Shown here piece after piece: positions 49,110 to 58,183 of a stretch of DNA of 64,000 bases. This DNA is from Paracoccus zhejiangensis (GTDB taxonomy: Bacteria > Pseudomonadota > Alphaproteobacteria > Rhodobacterales > Rhodobacteraceae). The notes below the pieces were generated by a model. The model made no database searches. It was not told the origin of the DNA and was given only the letters and a program-made list of their open reading frames with translations. Within the stretch, counting starts at the first letter, position 1, and the number at the start of each line of letters is the position of its first letter. The DNA is taken from contig NZ_CP025430.1 in NCBI RefSeq assembly GCF_002847445.1, positions 3,716,501 to 3,780,500 on the forward strand. The letters run 5' to 3'. The translations under genes were made by a program, and so were the position numbers.

Positions 49110-51374
49110 ATGGCAGGAGCTGCAGGCGGCTCGATACGGAACAGGCTTGCCGGGTTGGGCGATGGCTGGCGGCTGGAAGGCGCAGTCAGTGGCGCGATGC
49201 TGGGGCTGGGCTTTGCGCTGGCCGCCGCGACCATTCTCGTTCTTGGGCCTTTCGGCGCGCGCACGCCGCAATGGGTGCTGCGGCTGGTGCTGATGCTGGA
49301 CGTGGTCTACCTGATCGCGCTGGCCGGGCTTGTCACCATGCGGCTGCTGCGGCTTCTGGCGGCGCGGCGCGCCTCGGCGGCTGGATCGCGGCTGCATATG
49401 CGGCTGGTCGGCGTCTTTGCCATCATCGCGCTCGTGCCCACCGTGCTGGTCGCCCTTTTCGCCGGATTGCTGGTCAATATCGGGCTCGAGGGCTGGTTCT
49501 CGGACCGGGTGCAGCAGGTGGTGACCACCTCGCAGGCCGCCGCCGTTGCCTATCAGGAGGAACACCGCCACGATCTCAGCGAGGATGCCCGTGCCCTGGC
49601 CGGGGTGCTGACGCAGGCGGCGCGGAACAATCCGCTGATCCAGGACGGAATGTTGCGCGAATTGCTGTCGCAGGGGCAGGGGCTGATCCAGCGCGGGCTG
49701 CGAGAGGCCTATGTGATCGACGGTTCGGGCCAGATCCGCGCGCGCGGTGAGCGATCTTATCTTTTCTGGTACGAGGCGCCCTCGGTGACGCAATTCGATC
49801 AGGCCCGGGCCGATGGGCTGGTGCTGGTCGAGGATTGGCAGAACAACGAGTTCCGCGCGCTGGTCTCGCTGCCGCCGCTGGCCGACCGCTACCTCTACGT
49901 CACCCGCGACGTGGATGGCTCGCTGCTGGGGCTCCTGGACGACACCCGCAAGACCGTGGGCGATTACCAGCAGCTTGAACAGACCCGGGGGCGGGTGCTG
50001 CTGGAGTTTTCGCTGGTCTATCTGGGCTTTGCGCTGCTGATGGTCGCCGCCGCCATCTGGCTGGGCCTGTGGTTCGCCAGCCGGCTGTCGCGGCCCATCG
50101 GGCAGCTGGCACTGGCCAGCGAGCAGGTCGGACGGGGCGATCTGGACGTGCAGGTTCCCGCGCCCGATACCGGCGACGAGATCCAGACGCTTGGCGAAAG
50201 CTTCAACCGCATGACCCGGCAACTGAAGACCCAGCGCGAAGAACTGATCGAAAGCTACCGCGCCAGTGACGAGCAACGCCGGCTGTTCGACAACGTGCTG
50301 TCCTCGGTTACATCGGGGGTGATCGGGCTGGATCCGGCCGGCGAGATCGATTTCCTGAACCGCTCGGCCACCCGGCTGTTGGGGCTTGACCCGGCGCGCG
50401 ACATCGATGCGCTTCTGTCTCAGGCGGTGCCTGAATTTGCGCCGCTGTTCGACCGGCTTTCCGGGTCGGTGGCCGAGGCGGTGCAGGACGAGGTGCGGCT
50501 GAACCGCGAGGGACGGGTGGAAAGCCTGCTGGTGCGCATGGCGATCCGGCGCTCGAACGATGGCGGGGTCGAGGGCTATGTGGTGGCCTTTGACGATGTG
50601 ACCGAACTGGTCAGCGCGCAGCGTATGGCCGCCTGGGGCGATGTGGCCCGGCGCGTGGCGCATGAGATCAAGAACCCGCTGACCCCGATCCAGCTCTCGG
50701 CCGAGCGGCTCAGGCGCAAGTTCATGCCGCTGGCCGGCGAGGCGGACCGCGCCAGTCTTGACCAATATGTCGACGTCATCATCCGCCAGACCGGCGACCT
50801 GCGCCGCATTGTCGACGAATTCAGCCGCTTCGCCCGCATGCCCGAGCCCGACCGGGCCGAGATCGATCTGGCGCGGCTGCTGCGCGACGCGGCGCTGATC
50901 CAGCAGGATGCGCTTGGCGGGGCGCTGGTCTCGCAGATCCCCGATCAGCCGGTGATCGTCGATTGCGATGCCGGGATGCTGAGCCAGGCCTTCACCAACC
51001 TCCTGAAGAATGCCGGCGAGGCGGTGGACGAGAAGGCCGCCAACCCGCCCGAGGGCTGGGTGCCGCGGATCGAGGTGGTGATGCAGGCCCAGCCCGATGC
51101 GGTCAGTATCCGCATCATCGACAATGGCACCGGCCTGCCCGCCGATCGCACCCGCCTGTTCGAGCCCTATGTGACGATGAAGTCGCAGGGCACCGGGCTG
51201 GGGCTGCCGATCGTCAAGAAGATCATCGAGGAACATGGCGGCAGCCTGTCCTTGACCGATGCGCCCGGCCATGAGGGGGCCATGGCCGAAATCAGATTGC
51301 CGCGGGAACGCCAGCCGGTCCGGCTGATGTCCCGGCGGCAGAAACCAGAAAAAGAGCAGACGGGGACGACATGA
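49110..51374 (+). CDS. ntrY: membrane sensor histidine kinase NtrY
   Basis: 754 residues. Helices at about 28-50, 60-80 and 95-120, a periplasmic part (about 120-290), a fourth helix (LGFALLMVAAAIWLGLWFA), HAMP domain (SRLSRPIGQLALASEQV), PAS domain, His in RRVAHEIKNPLTPIQLSAERL and an HATPase domain (NLLKNAGEAV, DNGTGLP, GTGLGLPIVKKI). Kinase of NtrX; in related bacteria the pair responds to nitrogen or to redox state. ATG 49110 with GAGG at 49101 preferred to GTG 49104. Overlaps ntrX. Confidence 0.95.
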   Translation: MAGAAGGSIRNRLAGLGDGWRLEGAVSGAMLGLGFALAAATILVLGPFGARTPQWVLRLVLMLDVVYLIALAGLVTMRLLRLLAARRASAAGSRLHMRLVGVFAIIALVPTVLVALFAGLLVNIGLEGWFSDRVQQVVTTSQAAAVAYQEEHRHDLSEDARALAGVLTQAARNNPLIQDGMLRELLSQGQGLIQRGLREAYVIDGSGQIRARGERSYLFWYEAPSVTQFDQARADGLVLVEDWQNNEFRALVSLPPLADRYLYVTRDVDGSLLGLLDDTRKTVGDYQQLEQTRGRVLLEFSLVYLGFALLMVAAAIWLGLWFASRLSRPIGQLALASEQVGRGDLDVQVPAPDTGDEIQTLGESFNRMTRQLKTQREELIESYRASDEQRRLFDNVLSSVTSGVIGLDPAGEIDFLNRSATRLLGLDPARDIDALLSQAVPEFAPLFDRLSGSVAEAVQDEVRLNREGRVESLLVRMAIRRSNDGGVEGYVVAFDDVTELVSAQRMAAWGDVARRVAHEIKNPLTPIQLSAERLRRKFMPLAGEADRASLDQYVDVIIRQTGDLRRIVDEFSRFARMPEPDRAEIDLARLLRDAALIQQDALGGALVSQIPDQPVIVDCDAGMLSQAFTNLLKNAGEAVDEKAANPPEGWVPRIEVVMQAQPDAVSIRIIDNGTGLPADRTRLFEPYVTMKSQGTGLGLPIVKKIIEEHGGSLSLTDAPGHEGAMAEIRLPRERQPVRLMSRRQKPEKEQTGTT

Positions 51375-52762
51375 GCGACATTCTGATCGTCGATGACGAA
51401 CGCGACATTCGCGAGCTGATCGCGGATATCCTGAAGGACGAGGGCTTCCAGACCCGTGTTGCGGCCAATTCGGACGAGGCCATGGCCGAGCTGAACGCCG
51501 CCGAACCTTCGCTGATGATCCTCGACATCTGGCTGAAGGACAGTCGGATGGACGGGATCGACATCCTGAAACAGGTCAAGCGCAACAATCCCGAGGTGCC
51601 GGTCATCATCATCTCGGGGCACGGCAATATCGAGATCGCGGTCGCCGCGATCCGGCAGGGCGCCTATGACTTCATCGAGAAGCCCTTCAACATCGACCAG
51701 CTGATGGTGGTGATCAACCGGGCGATGGAGACCAGCCGCCTTCGGCGCGAGAACAGCAGCCTCAAGCGCGGCGATGTGAAGCTGGCGGATATGCTGGGCA
51801 TCTCGGCCAGCTTCAAGCGGCTGCGCGACAACCTGGAAAAGGTCGCTAAATCGAATGGCCGGGTGATGCTGACCGGCGAGCCGGGGGCGGGCAAGGAACT
51901 GGCCGCGCGCTATATCCACGCCAACAGCCCTCGCGCCCGTGCGCCCTTCGTCACCGTGTCCTGCGCCACCATCGAGCCTGAGCGGATGGAGGAGGTGCTG
52001 TTCGGTCGCGAGACGCCCGAGCGCGGGGTCGAGCCGGGGCTGCTGGAACAGGCGCATGGTGGGGTCATCTATTTCGACGAGGTCGCCGACATGCCCGTCG
52101 GCACCCAGCCCAAGATCCTGCGGGTGTTGACCGAGCAGCAATTCAGCCGCTCTGGCGGGGCCGATCGGGTGCGGGTCGACCTGCGCGTGGTCAGCTCGAC
52201 CAACCGCGATCTGGCCGTCGAAATCGCCGGTGGCCGCTTCCGGCAGGAATTGTTCGACCGGCTGAACGTCGTGCCGGTCGTCGTCCCCTCGCTGGCCGAG
52301 CGCCGGGATGACATCCCCCTGCTGGCGCAGCATTTCATCGAGGAATTCAACCGCGATCAGGGCCTGACGCCGCGCGCGCTGCCCGACGAGACGGTTGCGG
52401 CCCTGCAATCCATGCGCTGGCCCGGCAATATCCGGCAACTGCGCAACGTGATCGAGCGGGTGCTGATTCTGGCCGAGGACAGCGGCCCGATCCAGCCGGC
52501 CGAGCTGGAGCCGCAGGGCGCAAGCTCGGAAAACGGCGAGGCGCTGAGCCTCGGGCCGCAGATCACTGCGCTGGCCTTGCGCGAGGCGCGCGAGCTGTTC
52601 GAGCGCGAATACCTCCTGGCGCAGATCAACCGCTTTGGCGGCAATATCAGTCGCACCGCACAATTCGTCGGGATGGAGCGCAGTGCCCTGCATCGCAAGC
52701 TGAAATCGCTGGGGGTCGTCGGCGGCGTCAGGATCGATGACGAGATGATGGCGGGCAAGTGA
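51371..52762 (+). CDS. ntrX: response regulator NtrX, AAA+ domain without GAFTGA
   Basis: 463 residues: receiver (phospho-Asp52 in LMILDIWLKD), AAA+ domain with intact Walker A (GEPGAGKE) and Walker B (YFDEVAD), and a Fis-like DNA-binding end (GNISRTAQFVGMERSALHRKLK). Where sigma-54 activators have LFGxxxGAFTGA this protein reads LFGRETPERGVEPG, so it cannot contact sigma-54 in the usual way. ATG overlaps the ntrY stop. Followed by a GC hairpin and a 560-base gap. Confidence 0.95.
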   Translation: MSDILIVDDERDIRELIADILKDEGFQTRVAANSDEAMAELNAAEPSLMILDIWLKDSRMDGIDILKQVKRNNPEVPVIIISGHGNIEIAVAAIRQGAYDFIEKPFNIDQLMVVINRAMETSRLRRENSSLKRGDVKLADMLGISASFKRLRDNLEKVAKSNGRVMLTGEPGAGKELAARYIHANSPRARAPFVTVSCATIEPERMEEVLFGRETPERGVEPGLLEQAHGGVIYFDEVADMPVGTQPKILRVLTEQQFSRSGGADRVRVDLRVVSSTNRDLAVEIAGGRFRQELFDRLNVVPVVVPSLAERRDDIPLLAQHFIEEFNRDQGLTPRALPDETVAALQSMRWPGNIRQLRNVIERVLILAEDSGPIQPAELEPQGASSENGEALSLGPQITALALREARELFEREYLLAQINRFGGNISRTAQFVGMERSALHRKLKSLGVVGGVRIDDEMMAGK

Positions 52763-52768
52763 GCCGCA

Positions 52769-52787
52769 AGCCCCGGTCCCCGGGGCT
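52769..52787 (+). terminator. GC hairpin after ntrX
   Basis: AGCCCCGG (52769-52776) pairs with CCGGGGCT (52780-52787), loop TCC, seven bases after the ntrX stop. Lacks a T run; probable end of the ntrYX message, perhaps with Rho. Confidence 0.55.
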
Positions 52788-52802
52788 GGCCTTCAGTTCC
52801 AT

Positions 52803-52849
52803 GTTGCGGTCGGTCATTGGAAGTGGGTTCGCCAATGGCTGACCGCAAC
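52803..52849 (+). other. long RNA hairpin, 18-bp stem
   Basis: Arms 52803-52820 and 52832-52849 pair over 18 bases with an 11-base loop; the only two non-Watson-Crick positions are G-U wobbles, so the RNA stem would be unbroken. Located 40 bases after ntrX. Could be a second terminator, a processed stable RNA element or part of a small RNA. Confidence 0.6.
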
Positions 52850-53322
52850 AGACTTCACACCGCCGGGCATGCTGTTCGGAGGGAAAACAACGCCTTGCCC
52901 ATGCCGTGGGCGCCAAGGTGCACAGACGACGAAACACCGATGTCGGCCCGCGCAGAACAAATGCTACACTCCCGCCTGACGGTTGGCCCGATCGCAGGGA
53001 CCTGCATCAATGCTGCGCAATCCCTGCCCGTTTCCGACCGCGTGGTCAGTCGCTGGACGGCCCCTGCCTGCGCTGGAACCGGGTTGCCCCGGCCGGATCA
53101 TCCCAAGGCCAGCATCTTAGCAGCGCGACCGAACCGCTGCAGCTTTTCAGGCTCTATTAGTCTACGCCAATGGCCCTTCCGCGGCAAGCACAACCGCCGC
53201 GCGAAGACCTGGGAGGCAGGCAGTCACGGCACCGGAATAGGGCCCAACGAGGGCGACCGATTGCTCCTCGCCGCCATCTTGCCTATTGCTTGGACTTTGA
53301 CGATCCAGCGGGACGGGACGGC

Positions 53323-54699
53323 ATGAAGATCATCATCTGCGGGGCAGGGCAGGTCGGCTGGCAGATCGCGCGGCATCTGTCGGTCGAGCGCAACGACGTG
53401 ACCGTGATCGACAACAATGCCGAGCTGGTGCGACGGGCGACCGATGCGCTGGACGTGCAGGGCGTGACCGGTTTTGCCAGCCATCCCGACGTGCTGGACC
53501 GCGCCGGCGCGCGCGATGCCGACCTGATCATCGCAGCGACCCATTCGGACGAGGTGAACATGGTCACCTGCCAGGTGGCCCATTCGGTGTTCCAGATCCC
53601 GCGCAAGATCGCCCGGCTGCGCAGCGCCGCCTATCTGGATGCGATCTATTCCGATCTCTACCGCACCGAGCATCTGCCCATCGACGTGGTCATCAGCCCC
53701 GAGCGCGAGGTGGCGCAGGCGGCGATGCAGCGGCTGTCGGCACCCTCGACCTTCGATGCCGAGACCTTCATGGGCAACCGCGTTCACCTGTTGGGTATCG
53801 CGCTGGACGAGGACAGCCCGGTTCTGAATACGCCCCTGCGGCAGTTGAACGAGATCTTTTCCAGCCTGCGCGCCATTGTCGCCGGCGTGCGCCGTGATGG
53901 CCGGCTGTTCGCGCCCGAGCCCGGCGACCAGTTGTTCGCCCATGACCAGATCTATGTCTTCGCCCATTCCGAGGATGTCGACCGGGCGCTGGAGATCTTT
54001 GGCAAGCCCACCGAGAAGCAGGAGCGTGTGGTCATCATCGGCGCCGGCAATGTGGGCCTTGCGGTCGCACGTGCGCTCGAGGCGCGGCCCGAACGTGTCC
54101 GCGCCAAGCTGATCGAACGCGACCGCCACCGGGCCGAGGCTGCGGCGGATGCGCTCGAGCGGACCATTGTGCTGAACGGCGACGGGCTGTCGGCGGAACT
54201 GCTGGAAGAGGCCGCGGTGCCGCGCGCCGATGCGGTGCTGGCGATCACCGATGACGACAAGACCAACATCCTCGCCTCGGTCCGGGCCAAGCAGGCGGGG
54301 GCGAAGCTCGCCATCGCGCTGATCAACGACCCGACGCTGGTGCCGCTGATGTCGGCGCTGGACATCGACGCCTATATCAACCCGCGCGCCACGACCGTCT
54401 CGACCATCCTGCGCCATATCCGCCATGGCCGGGTGCGCGACATCTATTCCATCGGTGATGCCGAGGCCGAGGTGATCGAGGCGCAGGTGCTGTCCACCTC
54501 GCCGATTTCGGGCCGGGCGATCCGCGACATCGAGTTTCCCGAGGGCGTGCTGATCGGCGCGGTGCAGAAGGGCGACAAGGTGCTGAAGCCCAGCTCGGAC
54601 ATGCGCATCGAAGAGGGCGACATCGTGCTGATCTTCGCGCTGTCCGCCGATGTTCCCGAGGTCGAGCGCCTGCTTCAGGTCTCGATCGACTTCTTCTGA
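53323..54699 (+). CDS. trkA: Trk potassium uptake protein, NAD-binding regulatory subunit
   Basis: 458 residues with two RCK halves: NAD-binding GAGQVGWQIA near residue 7 and GAGNVGLAVA near 235, each followed by a TrkA-C domain (ISGRAIRDIEFPEGVLIGAVQKGDKVL in the second). Peripheral cytoplasmic gate of the TrkH channel. ATG 53323 sits after GGGACGG; the frame upstream to 53170 lacks family similarity. The order ntrYX-trkAH is conserved in alphaproteobacteria. Confidence 0.95.
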   Translation: MKIIICGAGQVGWQIARHLSVERNDVTVIDNNAELVRRATDALDVQGVTGFASHPDVLDRAGARDADLIIAATHSDEVNMVTCQVAHSVFQIPRKIARLRSAAYLDAIYSDLYRTEHLPIDVVISPEREVAQAAMQRLSAPSTFDAETFMGNRVHLLGIALDEDSPVLNTPLRQLNEIFSSLRAIVAGVRRDGRLFAPEPGDQLFAHDQIYVFAHSEDVDRALEIFGKPTEKQERVVIIGAGNVGLAVARALEARPERVRAKLIERDRHRAEAAADALERTIVLNGDGLSAELLEEAAVPRADAVLAITDDDKTNILASVRAKQAGAKLAIALINDPTLVPLMSALDIDAYINPRATTVSTILRHIRHGRVRDIYSIGDAEAEVIEAQVLSTSPISGRAIRDIEFPEGVLIGAVQKGDKVLKPSSDMRIEEGDIVLIFALSADVPEVERLLQVSIDFF

Positions 54700-54709
54700 G
54701 GCCGCGCGC

Positions 54710-56356
54710 ATGTCGGTCCTGATCCGCCTGCCGCTGATCGTGATCCTTGCCGGGATCGGCGCCTTGGCGATGCTGATCCCGGCTGTCTATGCCTCGGTGA
54801 TGGATTTCGACGCCATCGCGCGCAATTTCTTCTATTCCGGTATCCTGTTCCTGATCCTCGCGGGGATGCTTGGCATCGCCACCGCCGCCAATCCGGCCGG
54901 TCCGCGCGCCCGCTCAATGCTTTTGACCATGGTGGCGACCATGGGCCTGTTGCCGCTGATGCTGGCGGTGCCTTTTTCCGAAAGCATGCCCGATACAGGC
55001 CTCTTCAACGCCTGGTGGGAGATGGTGTCGTCGCTGACCACCACCGGGGCCTCGCTCTATTCCGCCGACCTCTTGCCGCTGCCGCTGCATCTGTGGCGGG
55101 CGCTCGTCGGCTGGATGGGCGGGCTGTTCATGCTGGTCGCCGCCATCGCCATCCTCGCGCCACTGCGGGTGGGCGGCTTCGAACTGATGTCCTCACCCTA
55201 TGGCCGGCAGGAATATTTCGAGCGGCTGCCGAAATCCGCCAACCCGCGTGAGATTCAGCCGCATCTGTCCAGCCCGTCCTATCAGACCGAGCTCGTCGAT
55301 CCCGCCTATCGCGTACTGCGCGCGGCGCAGGCGGTTGCGCCGGTCTATGCCGGGCTGACGCTGGTCATGTGGGTGATCCTGCTGCTTCTGGGTGACAGCT
55401 CCATCGTGGCGCTGTGCCGGGCGATGGGGACACTGGCCACTTCGGGCATTTCGCCGGTCATCGGCCCGGCCACCGATGGCGCGGGCGTGGCGGGCGAGGT
55501 CGTAGTTTTCCTGTTCCTGATCCTCGCCCTCTCGCGGCGCTTCTGGCCGGGCGGGGGCGAGCTGCGCTCGACCGAGCGGGTCATCGACGATCCCGAACTG
55601 CGGCTGGCCGCCGGGATCGTGCTGTTGGTCGCACTGGTATTGTTCGCCCGCCATTTCATCGGTGCCATCGACGTGGCCAAGACCGGCGCTGCCGAAGCCG
55701 CCGCGGGCCCCGCGCAGCAGCCTTTCGAAAGCGTGGTGAGGGGCGCGGCGGCGGCCTGGGGCGGCCTCTTCAACGGTCTCAGCTATCTGACCACGACCGG
55801 CTGGAACAGCGCCGACTGGCAGGGCGCGCGGACCTGGTCGGGGCTCTCTTCGCCGGGTCTGATCCTGGCCGGGCTGGCAATCTTTGGCGGCGGCGTGGCG
55901 ACCACGGCGGGTGGGGTGAAGCTGCTGCGCGTCTATGCCCTTGCGCGCCATGGCGAACGCGAGATGGAGCGGATCATCCACCCGCGCTCGATCGCCGGGG
56001 GCGGGCGCATGGCCCGGCGGCTGCGGCGCGAGGGCGCCTATCTGGCCTTCATCTTCTTCATGCTCTTTGCCATGTCCATCGCCGTGGTGGTCACGCTGAT
56101 CTCGATCCAGCAGATCGAGTTCGAGACCGCGACCATCCTGTCCATCGCCGCGCTGACGAATACCGGCCCGCTGGCCGGAGCCATCCCCCTGACCCCGACC
56201 TTCGAGGGCACTGCCGGCATCGCCTCGGCCCCGTGGGAAGGCTGGTCGGGCCTGTCGATCTTCAACAAGTCCATCCTCGCCGGTGCGATGATCGTGGGGC
56301 GGCTGGAGACATTGGCGATTCTGGCCCTGTTCACGCCCGATTTCTGGCGTCGCTGA
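54710..56356 (+). CDS. trkH: Trk potassium uptake protein, membrane subunit
   Basis: 548 residues, about ten helices and four pore loops; filter-like TTTGAS (SSLTTTGASLY) near residue 105, and TTTGWN and NTGPL later, are the K+ selectivity regions. Slightly longer than the usual 480, through a loop after the first pore and one near residue 330. Starts ten bases after trkA, with GAGG upstream. Confidence 0.94.
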   Translation: MSVLIRLPLIVILAGIGALAMLIPAVYASVMDFDAIARNFFYSGILFLILAGMLGIATAANPAGPRARSMLLTMVATMGLLPLMLAVPFSESMPDTGLFNAWWEMVSSLTTTGASLYSADLLPLPLHLWRALVGWMGGLFMLVAAIAILAPLRVGGFELMSSPYGRQEYFERLPKSANPREIQPHLSSPSYQTELVDPAYRVLRAAQAVAPVYAGLTLVMWVILLLLGDSSIVALCRAMGTLATSGISPVIGPATDGAGVAGEVVVFLFLILALSRRFWPGGGELRSTERVIDDPELRLAAGIVLLVALVLFARHFIGAIDVAKTGAAEAAAGPAQQPFESVVRGAAAAWGGLFNGLSYLTTTGWNSADWQGARTWSGLSSPGLILAGLAIFGGGVATTAGGVKLLRVYALARHGEREMERIIHPRSIAGGGRMARRLRREGAYLAFIFFMLFAMSIAVVVTLISIQQIEFETATILSIAALTNTGPLAGAIPLTPTFEGTAGIASAPWEGWSGLSIFNKSILAGAMIVGRLETLAILALFTPDFWRR

Positions 56357-56509
56357 GCGCCTCTTGGCGAAAGAACCGCTGCAAACGAGCATCGACACTG
56401 TATCGGATTTGCCAGAGGCGCGAATAAAAAGCGCTGTTGCCCTTGTGCCGGCCCATGGCTTCGGATGATGTCAAGTAACTTGCAAGCGCGCTGCGCTGCG
56501 CCTACACCT

Positions 56510-56518
56510 TGATATATA
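56510..56518 (+). promoter_or_regulatory. possible extended -10 promoter for hfq
   Basis: TGATATATA, an extended -10 element (TG-n-TATATA), 31 bases before the hfq ATG in a 192-base gap. No clear -35 is present at 16-18 bases upstream. Confidence 0.4.
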
Positions 56519-56548
56519 GACCAACTTTAGCAGGCAGGTTGAGACCAG

Positions 56549-56782
56549 ATGGCTGGCGACAAGCAGAACCTTCAGGACGCGTTTCTCAATCACGTCCGCA
56601 AAGCCAAGGTGCCCGTCACGATCTTCCTGATCAACGGCGTGAAGCTGCAGGGCGTCATCACCTGGTTTGACAACTTCTGCGTGCTTCTGCGCCGCGATGG
56701 ACAATCGCAGCTTGTCTACAAGCACGCGATCAGCACGATCATGCCGGGGCAGCCGATCAGCCTCTACGAAGGCGAGGACTGA
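56549..56782 (+). CDS. hfq: RNA chaperone Hfq
   Basis: 77 residues, short form typical of alphaproteobacteria. Sm1 motif ([27 protein letters not shown], here read in two parts) and Sm2 motif YKHAISTI are intact, as are the N-terminal [13 protein letters not shown] residues. Hexameric ring that matches small RNAs to messages. Directly followed by hflX: the hflX TTG start adjoins the hfq TGA. Confidence 0.98.
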   Translation: MAGDKQNLQDAFLNHVRKAKVPVTIFLINGVKLQGVITWFDNFCVLLRRDGQSQLVYKHAISTIMPGQPISLYEGED

Positions 56783-58117
56783 TTGGCCGAAACCACCTCG
56801 ACCGAGGCCCGGCCGACACGCGCCTATGTGATCCATCCCGACCTCGCAGATCGGCGCACCCAGCGGCGTGAACCCGAACATGCGCTGGCCGAGGCCATTG
56901 CGCTGGCTCATGCCCTGCCGGGGACCGAGATCGTCGGTTCCGAGGTCGCGCGGCTGCGCAAGCCCGATGCGGGTCGGCTGTTCGGCAAGGGCAAGGTCGC
57001 CGAGATCGGCGAGCGACTGGCCGAGGCCGAGGTTGATCTGGTGCTGATCGACGGCCCGGTGACCCCGGTCCAGCAGCGCAATTTGGAAAAGGCCTGGGAG
57101 GTCAAGCTTCTGGACCGGACCGGGCTGATCCTCGAGATATTCGCCGACCGCGCCCGCACGCGCGAGGGTGTCTTGCAGGTGGAACTGGCCGCCCTCAGCT
57201 ATCAGCGCACCCGGCTGGTCCGGGCCTGGACCCACCTTGAACGCCAGCGGGGCGGGTTGGGATTCGTCGGCGGTCCGGGGGAAACCCAGATCGAGGCCGA
57301 CCGCCGCGCCATCGATGAGCAGATGACCCGTCTGCGCCGGCAGCTGGAGCGCGTGGTGAAGACTCGCACCCTGCACCGCGCCGCGAGGGCCAAGGTGCCC
57401 TATCCGATCGTCGCGCTGGTTGGCTATACGAACGCGGGAAAATCGACGCTGTTCAACCGCCTGACCGGGGCCGAGGTGCTGGCCAAGGACATGCTTTTCG
57501 CCACGCTGGACCCGACCATGCGCGCCATTCGCCTGCCCGATGCGCGCGGCGGGACGCAGGGGCGCAAGATCATCCTCTCCGATACCGTGGGCTTCATCAG
57601 CGACCTGCCGCATGAACTGGTCGCCGCCTTCCGCGCCACACTGGAAGAGGTGCTGGAAGCCGATCTGGTCCTGCATGTCCGCGACATCAGCCATCCCGAA
57701 ACCGAGGAACAGGCGGCGGATGTGGCCGAGATCCTCGACGGGCTGGGCGTGGACGAGGACGTGGCGCTGATCGAGGTCTGGAACAAGATCGACGCGCTGT
57801 CCGCCGATACCCGCGCCGCCCTGCGCCGCACCGATTCGCGCACCGAGGGTGTGCAGGCGGTCAGCGCCCTGACTGGCGAGGGACTGGACGACCTGATTGC
57901 CGCCATCGACGCCCATCTGGGCGAGGCCCTGGATGAACCGCGCTATCCGGGGCAGGTGGTGCTGCCCTTCTCGGACGGTCGCCGCCGGGCCTGGCTGCAC
58001 GAGGCCGGCGTGGTCGAGCGCGAAGAGGCCGGCGAAGACGGGCTGCACCTCGACCTGCGCTGGACCGAACGGCAGAAGGCGACCTATGAGGCGCTGAGCG
58101 GCGGCGAAGCGGAATAG
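56783..58117 (+). CDS. hflX: ribosome-associated GTPase HflX
   Basis: 444 residues. N-terminal HflX domain (GRLFGKGKVAEIG, then GGLGFVGGPGETQIEADRR) followed by the GTPase with G1 GYTNAGKSTLFN, G3 DTVGF and G4 NKID. Splits ribosomes stalled by stress. The start is TTG 56783, directly after hfq, with GAGG seven bases upstream; no ATG or GTG fits. The hfq-hflX pair is widely conserved. Confidence 0.96.
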   Translation: MAETTSTEARPTRAYVIHPDLADRRTQRREPEHALAEAIALAHALPGTEIVGSEVARLRKPDAGRLFGKGKVAEIGERLAEAEVDLVLIDGPVTPVQQRNLEKAWEVKLLDRTGLILEIFADRARTREGVLQVELAALSYQRTRLVRAWTHLERQRGGLGFVGGPGETQIEADRRAIDEQMTRLRRQLERVVKTRTLHRAARAKVPYPIVALVGYTNAGKSTLFNRLTGAEVLAKDMLFATLDPTMRAIRLPDARGGTQGRKIILSDTVGFISDLPHELVAAFRATLEEVLEADLVLHVRDISHPETEEQAADVAEILDGLGVDEDVALIEVWNKIDALSADTRAALRRTDSRTEGVQAVSALTGEGLDDLIAAIDAHLGEALDEPRYPGQVVLPFSDGRRRAWLHEAGVVEREEAGEDGLHLDLRWTERQKATYEALSGGEAE

Positions 58118-58183
58118 GGCCGCGGGGATCACCCCGGTCCTGCCCCCTTGCACCCCCCGGGTCTGCGCGCCAGACTGCCGCGC

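Larger units (their letters stand above)
52763..53322. other. 560-base intergenic region between ntrX and trkA
   Basis: No convincing gene. It contains the two hairpins listed separately (52769-52787 and 52803-52849). The open frame crossing 52817-53326 has no ribosome-binding site, poor codon use and no recognised protein. The rest, including GGGACCTGC and CCCTGC blocks near 53000, could hold a small RNA or the long leader of trkA, but nothing there is decisive. Confidence 0.55.

Noticed and set aside
52803..52849. Hairpin with GGTTCG loop as part of a tRNA
   Set aside because: No acceptor or anticodon arm can be built around it.
52817..53326. 169-codon open frame between ntrX and trkA
   Set aside because: It begins in the long hairpin, lacks a ribosome-binding site and has unlikely composition (many Arg, Pro, Cys, Trp).
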